From DATIHF01 sp035480955 (GTDB taxonomy: Bacteria > Patescibacteriota > Microgenomatia > Woykebacterales > RBG-16-39-9b): a stretch of DNA of 8,107 nt. Shown here piece by piece: positions 6,652-8,107 of the stretch. Position numbers and translations under genes: made by a program. The stretch is from assembly GCA_035480955.1 (NCBI GenBank), contig DATIHF010000003.1, positions 1 through 8,107 of the forward strand, written 5' to 3'. The notes below the pieces were generated by a model. It was not told where the DNA came from, did not search any database, and worked only from the letters and a program-made list of their open reading frames with translations. The first letter of the stretch is position 1. The number at the start of each line of letters is the position of its first letter.

Positions 6652-6668
6652 CTTTTTTAAAAAGTAAC
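6648..6668. repeat. 21-bp perfect palindrome just after murF
   Basis: Arms gttacttttt (6648-6657) and aaaaagtaac (6659-6668) are exact reverse complements around one central base. The palindrome lies 7 bp beyond the murF stop and overlaps the right end of the larger inverted repeat. It can fold as a hairpin in RNA from either strand. On the minus strand it is followed by CAAAACCTCCG, not by a U tract, so it is not a standard intrinsic terminator. It may be the end of a mobile or repeated element, or an mRNA 3' stabiliser. Confidence 0.6.
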
Positions 6669-6675
6669 AACGAGT

Positions 6676-7893
6676 TTAGCGATAAACCTCATACCGATGA
6701 GAAGCAACCTCGTCGTGATCCACTGCTTTCCCTTCCATAATCAAGGGAATTCTTTCCAAATGTTTCAGGAGAGAACCTTTGAGGTAAATCAAATCACCTG
6801 TTTTGATGATACTGGAGAGCACTCCCGCGGCTTCGAAAACATCCGACACCCAAATCACGGTCCCCTTTTTTAAACGAGGCTCGGCTTCTTTGACAATATA
6901 TTTTGTCAAAGGTCCCACGGCAATCAAATAATCTGGCTTGACCTCAACAACTTCTTTACCGACTTCTCGGTGCCCTTTTTCTTCCCATTCCCCCAGCTCT
7001 CCCATCTCGCCCAGCACAGCAATTTTTCTTTTGGCAGGGTACTCTTCAAGAGTCTGAAGACCAGCAATCGTCGAGGCAGGAGAAGCTCTTCTCGAGTCAT
7101 TGAGGATCACGCTACCGCGGGGTCCGCTCTCAAGACTCATCCTTCCCTCCATTGGTTTTAGATTACCTAGCCCATGAGCAATCAGTGACAGGTCCATTCC
7201 TGAAACGATACCGACGGCCGCCGCCGCCAAACAGTTGTAAACAAATTGACTCCCCACTAAACCAGTTTTTACTTTCACCATCTGATCTTTATAATGTAAG
7301 TTAAATTCCAGTCCTCCTAGTCCTAAAGAAATGCGGTTGGCCCAAACTTGGCAGCGATCCTTGTCCAGTCCGTAGAAGAGAACTTTTCCCTTGCACTGAT
7401 CAGCCATCCGCCGCACTTCAACAACATCGTAATTTAAAATTGCAAACCCGTCTTTTGAGACTGAGTGGACCAATTTAGATTTTTCCCGGATGATATTCTC
7501 GAGTGAACCAAGATGTTCTTTGTCAGCGTGAACTGGCGAGATTCCAGTTACAACCGCAATCTGTGGGTTTGCCAAAAACAAATGCCGGTCCATTTCTCCC
7601 AGATGATCAATCCCATACTCTAGTATTAGTTTTTCTTGACTAGTGAGTTTTAAGATCGTGATTGGGATATTGTAGTTGGTGTCGAGATTTACATCAGTTG
7701 TGAGAGTTTTAAACTTCTCTGAAAGCACGGAATCAATCGCTGCTACGGTATTCGTTTTTCCGTAACTTCCTGTCACTCCAATAACAGTCGTTTTTGAATG
7801 AGATTGCAACCAAAGTTTAGCCAAAAGTCTCCTCGAGGTATGGAAAAATGGTCTAGCTAAATTTTTTAATCTTGGTCGGCGAATTTTCGGCAT
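6676..7893 (-). CDS. murF: MurF-type UDP-MurNAc-tripeptide:D-Ala-D-Ala ligase, lacking the usual N-terminal domain
   Basis: This is a 405-residue Mur ligase. The P-loop GVTGSYGKTNT is at residues 39-49. The central domain has LEYGIDHLGEMDRH (91-104), TGISPVHADKEHLGSLENI (116-134) and the likely carbamylated lysine K138 in REKSKLV. The C-terminal domain has EMGELGEWEEKGHREVG (296-312) and KGSL (372-375). These are MurF signatures: ATP-dependent addition of D-Ala-D-Ala to the UDP-MurNAc-tripeptide in the cytoplasm. Typical MurF proteins have about 80-100 residues before the P-loop that bind the UDP sugar; here only 38 basic/hydrophobic residues precede it. The family DDSYNANP-like loop reads NDSRRASP (265-272) and KGSR reads KGSL. 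The start abuts the alr stop and has no Shine-Dalgarno. Alternatively it could be a MurF-like ligase with shifted specificity, but the position between alr and mraY favours MurF. Confidence 0.88.
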   Translation of the reverse strand: MPKIRRPRLKNLARPFFHTSRRLLAKLWLQSHSKTTVIGVTGSYGKTNTVAAIDSVLSEKFKTLTTDVNLDTNYNIPITILKLTSQEKLILEYGIDHLGEMDRHLFLANPQIAVVTGISPVHADKEHLGSLENIIREKSKLVHSVSKDGFAILNYDVVEVRRMADQCKGKVLFYGLDKDRCQVWANRISLGLGGLEFNLHYKDQMVKVKTGLVGSQFVYNCLAAAAVGIVSGMDLSLIAHGLGNLKPMEGRMSLESGPRGSVILNDSRRASPASTIAGLQTLEEYPAKRKIAVLGEMGELGEWEEKGHREVGKEVVEVKPDYLIAVGPLTKYIVKEAEPRLKKGTVIWVSDVFEAAGVLSSIIKTGDLIYLKGSLLKHLERIPLIMEGKAVDHDEVASHRYEVYR

Positions 7894-8107
7894 TTAAATA
7901 TAAACTCTAGTAACTCTTTTGCTCAGGTTTACTGCAACTTCATACGGCGAGGTCTGCAGTTTTTCTGCGACTTCTTCAAAAGTGATCTTTTCTTTTCCCT
8001 GAGTGCCAATCATGACAACTTCTTCCCCGGCTCGGATATCTTCGTGAATATCAGTAACATCGATGGCGGACTGGTCCATGGAAACTCTTCCGGCCAGTGG
8101 CGCTCTC
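7894..8107 (-). CDS. alr: Alanine racemase, C-terminal part (5' end outside window)
   Basis: The frame is open from the right edge of the window to a TAA at 7896-7894, giving about 71 residues. It begins RAPLAGRVSMDQ, followed by AIDVTDI, a GEEVVMIG segment and a PYEVAVNLSKRVTRVY tail. This is the C-terminal beta-domain of the PLP-dependent alanine racemase, which interconverts L- and D-alanine in the cytoplasm. GRVSMD and the terminal YE...L..RV.RVY pattern are family hallmarks. The PLP lysine and the catalytic tyrosine lie in the part outside the window, so activity cannot be judged. The ATG inside the MDQ motif is internal and is not a real start. The stop codon abuts the murF ATG (TAAATG), which fits translational coupling, and the neighbour MurF uses D-Ala-D-Ala, the downstream product of this enzyme. 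Identification is confident despite truncation by the window edge. Confidence 0.93.
   Translation of the reverse strand, partial: RAPLAGRVSMDQSAIDVTDIHEDIRAGEEVVMIGTQGKEKITFEEVAEKLQTSPYEVAVNLSKRVTRVYI

Noticed and set aside
6648..6668. Palindrome after murF as a rho-independent terminator
   Set aside because: The stem is nearly all A/T with T runs inside the arms, and it is not followed by a U tract on the minus strand.
1..8107. tRNA, rRNA, CRISPR array, transposase or phage genes
   Set aside because: No cloverleaf, rRNA segment, regularly spaced direct repeats or mobility protein could be recognised on either strand.

Overview
This 8.1 kb window is a division-and-cell-wall (dcw) cluster read mainly from the minus strand. 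In transcription order (right to left) it holds the 3' end of alr, then murF, mraY, murD, ftsW, murG and a short ftsQ-like gene. These are peptidoglycan precursor steps from D-alanine supply through pentapeptide completion, lipid I and lipid II, plus a SEDS septal glycosyltransferase and a divisome protein. The gene order is canonical, but several proteins are reduced or divergent. MurF lacks the usual N-terminal domain, FtsQ is only 158 residues, and MurG starts directly with a TGGHLTPAL loop. Moderate GC content, tight packing, short proteins, absence of Shine-Dalgarno motifs and the MurG style suggest a Patescibacteria (CPR) genome, probably of the Microgenomates group. This placement is inference from protein style; there is no rRNA in the window.

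Region by region: 7894-8107 is the C-terminus of alanine racemase, whose TAA abuts the murF ATG. Positions 6676-7893 are murF. Positions 6450-6675 are non-coding and hold an imperfect inverted repeat, a 21-bp palindrome and a likely mraY promoter. mraY and murD (4042-6449) overlap by ATGA. A two-gene plus-strand unit (2840-4045) then interrupts the cluster. It encodes two related small membrane-anchored extracytoplasmic proteins of PsbP-like appearance, driven by a clear promoter whose predicted start site falls on the ATG. ftsW, murG and the ftsQ-like gene follow on the minus strand (19-2750), and a possible intrinsic terminator overlaps the ftsQ stop codon.

The enzymes form one pathway: Alr supplies D-Ala, MurD adds D-Glu, and MurF closes the pentapeptide. 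MraY loads it on the lipid carrier, MurG adds GlcNAc, and FtsW with its partner polymerises at the septum where FtsQ scaffolds the divisome. murC, murE, ddl, ftsA and ftsZ are not in the window. The features most worth a second look are the inverted two-gene insertion, the leaderless-style starts, the reduced MurF and FtsQ, and the structured murF-mraY spacer.
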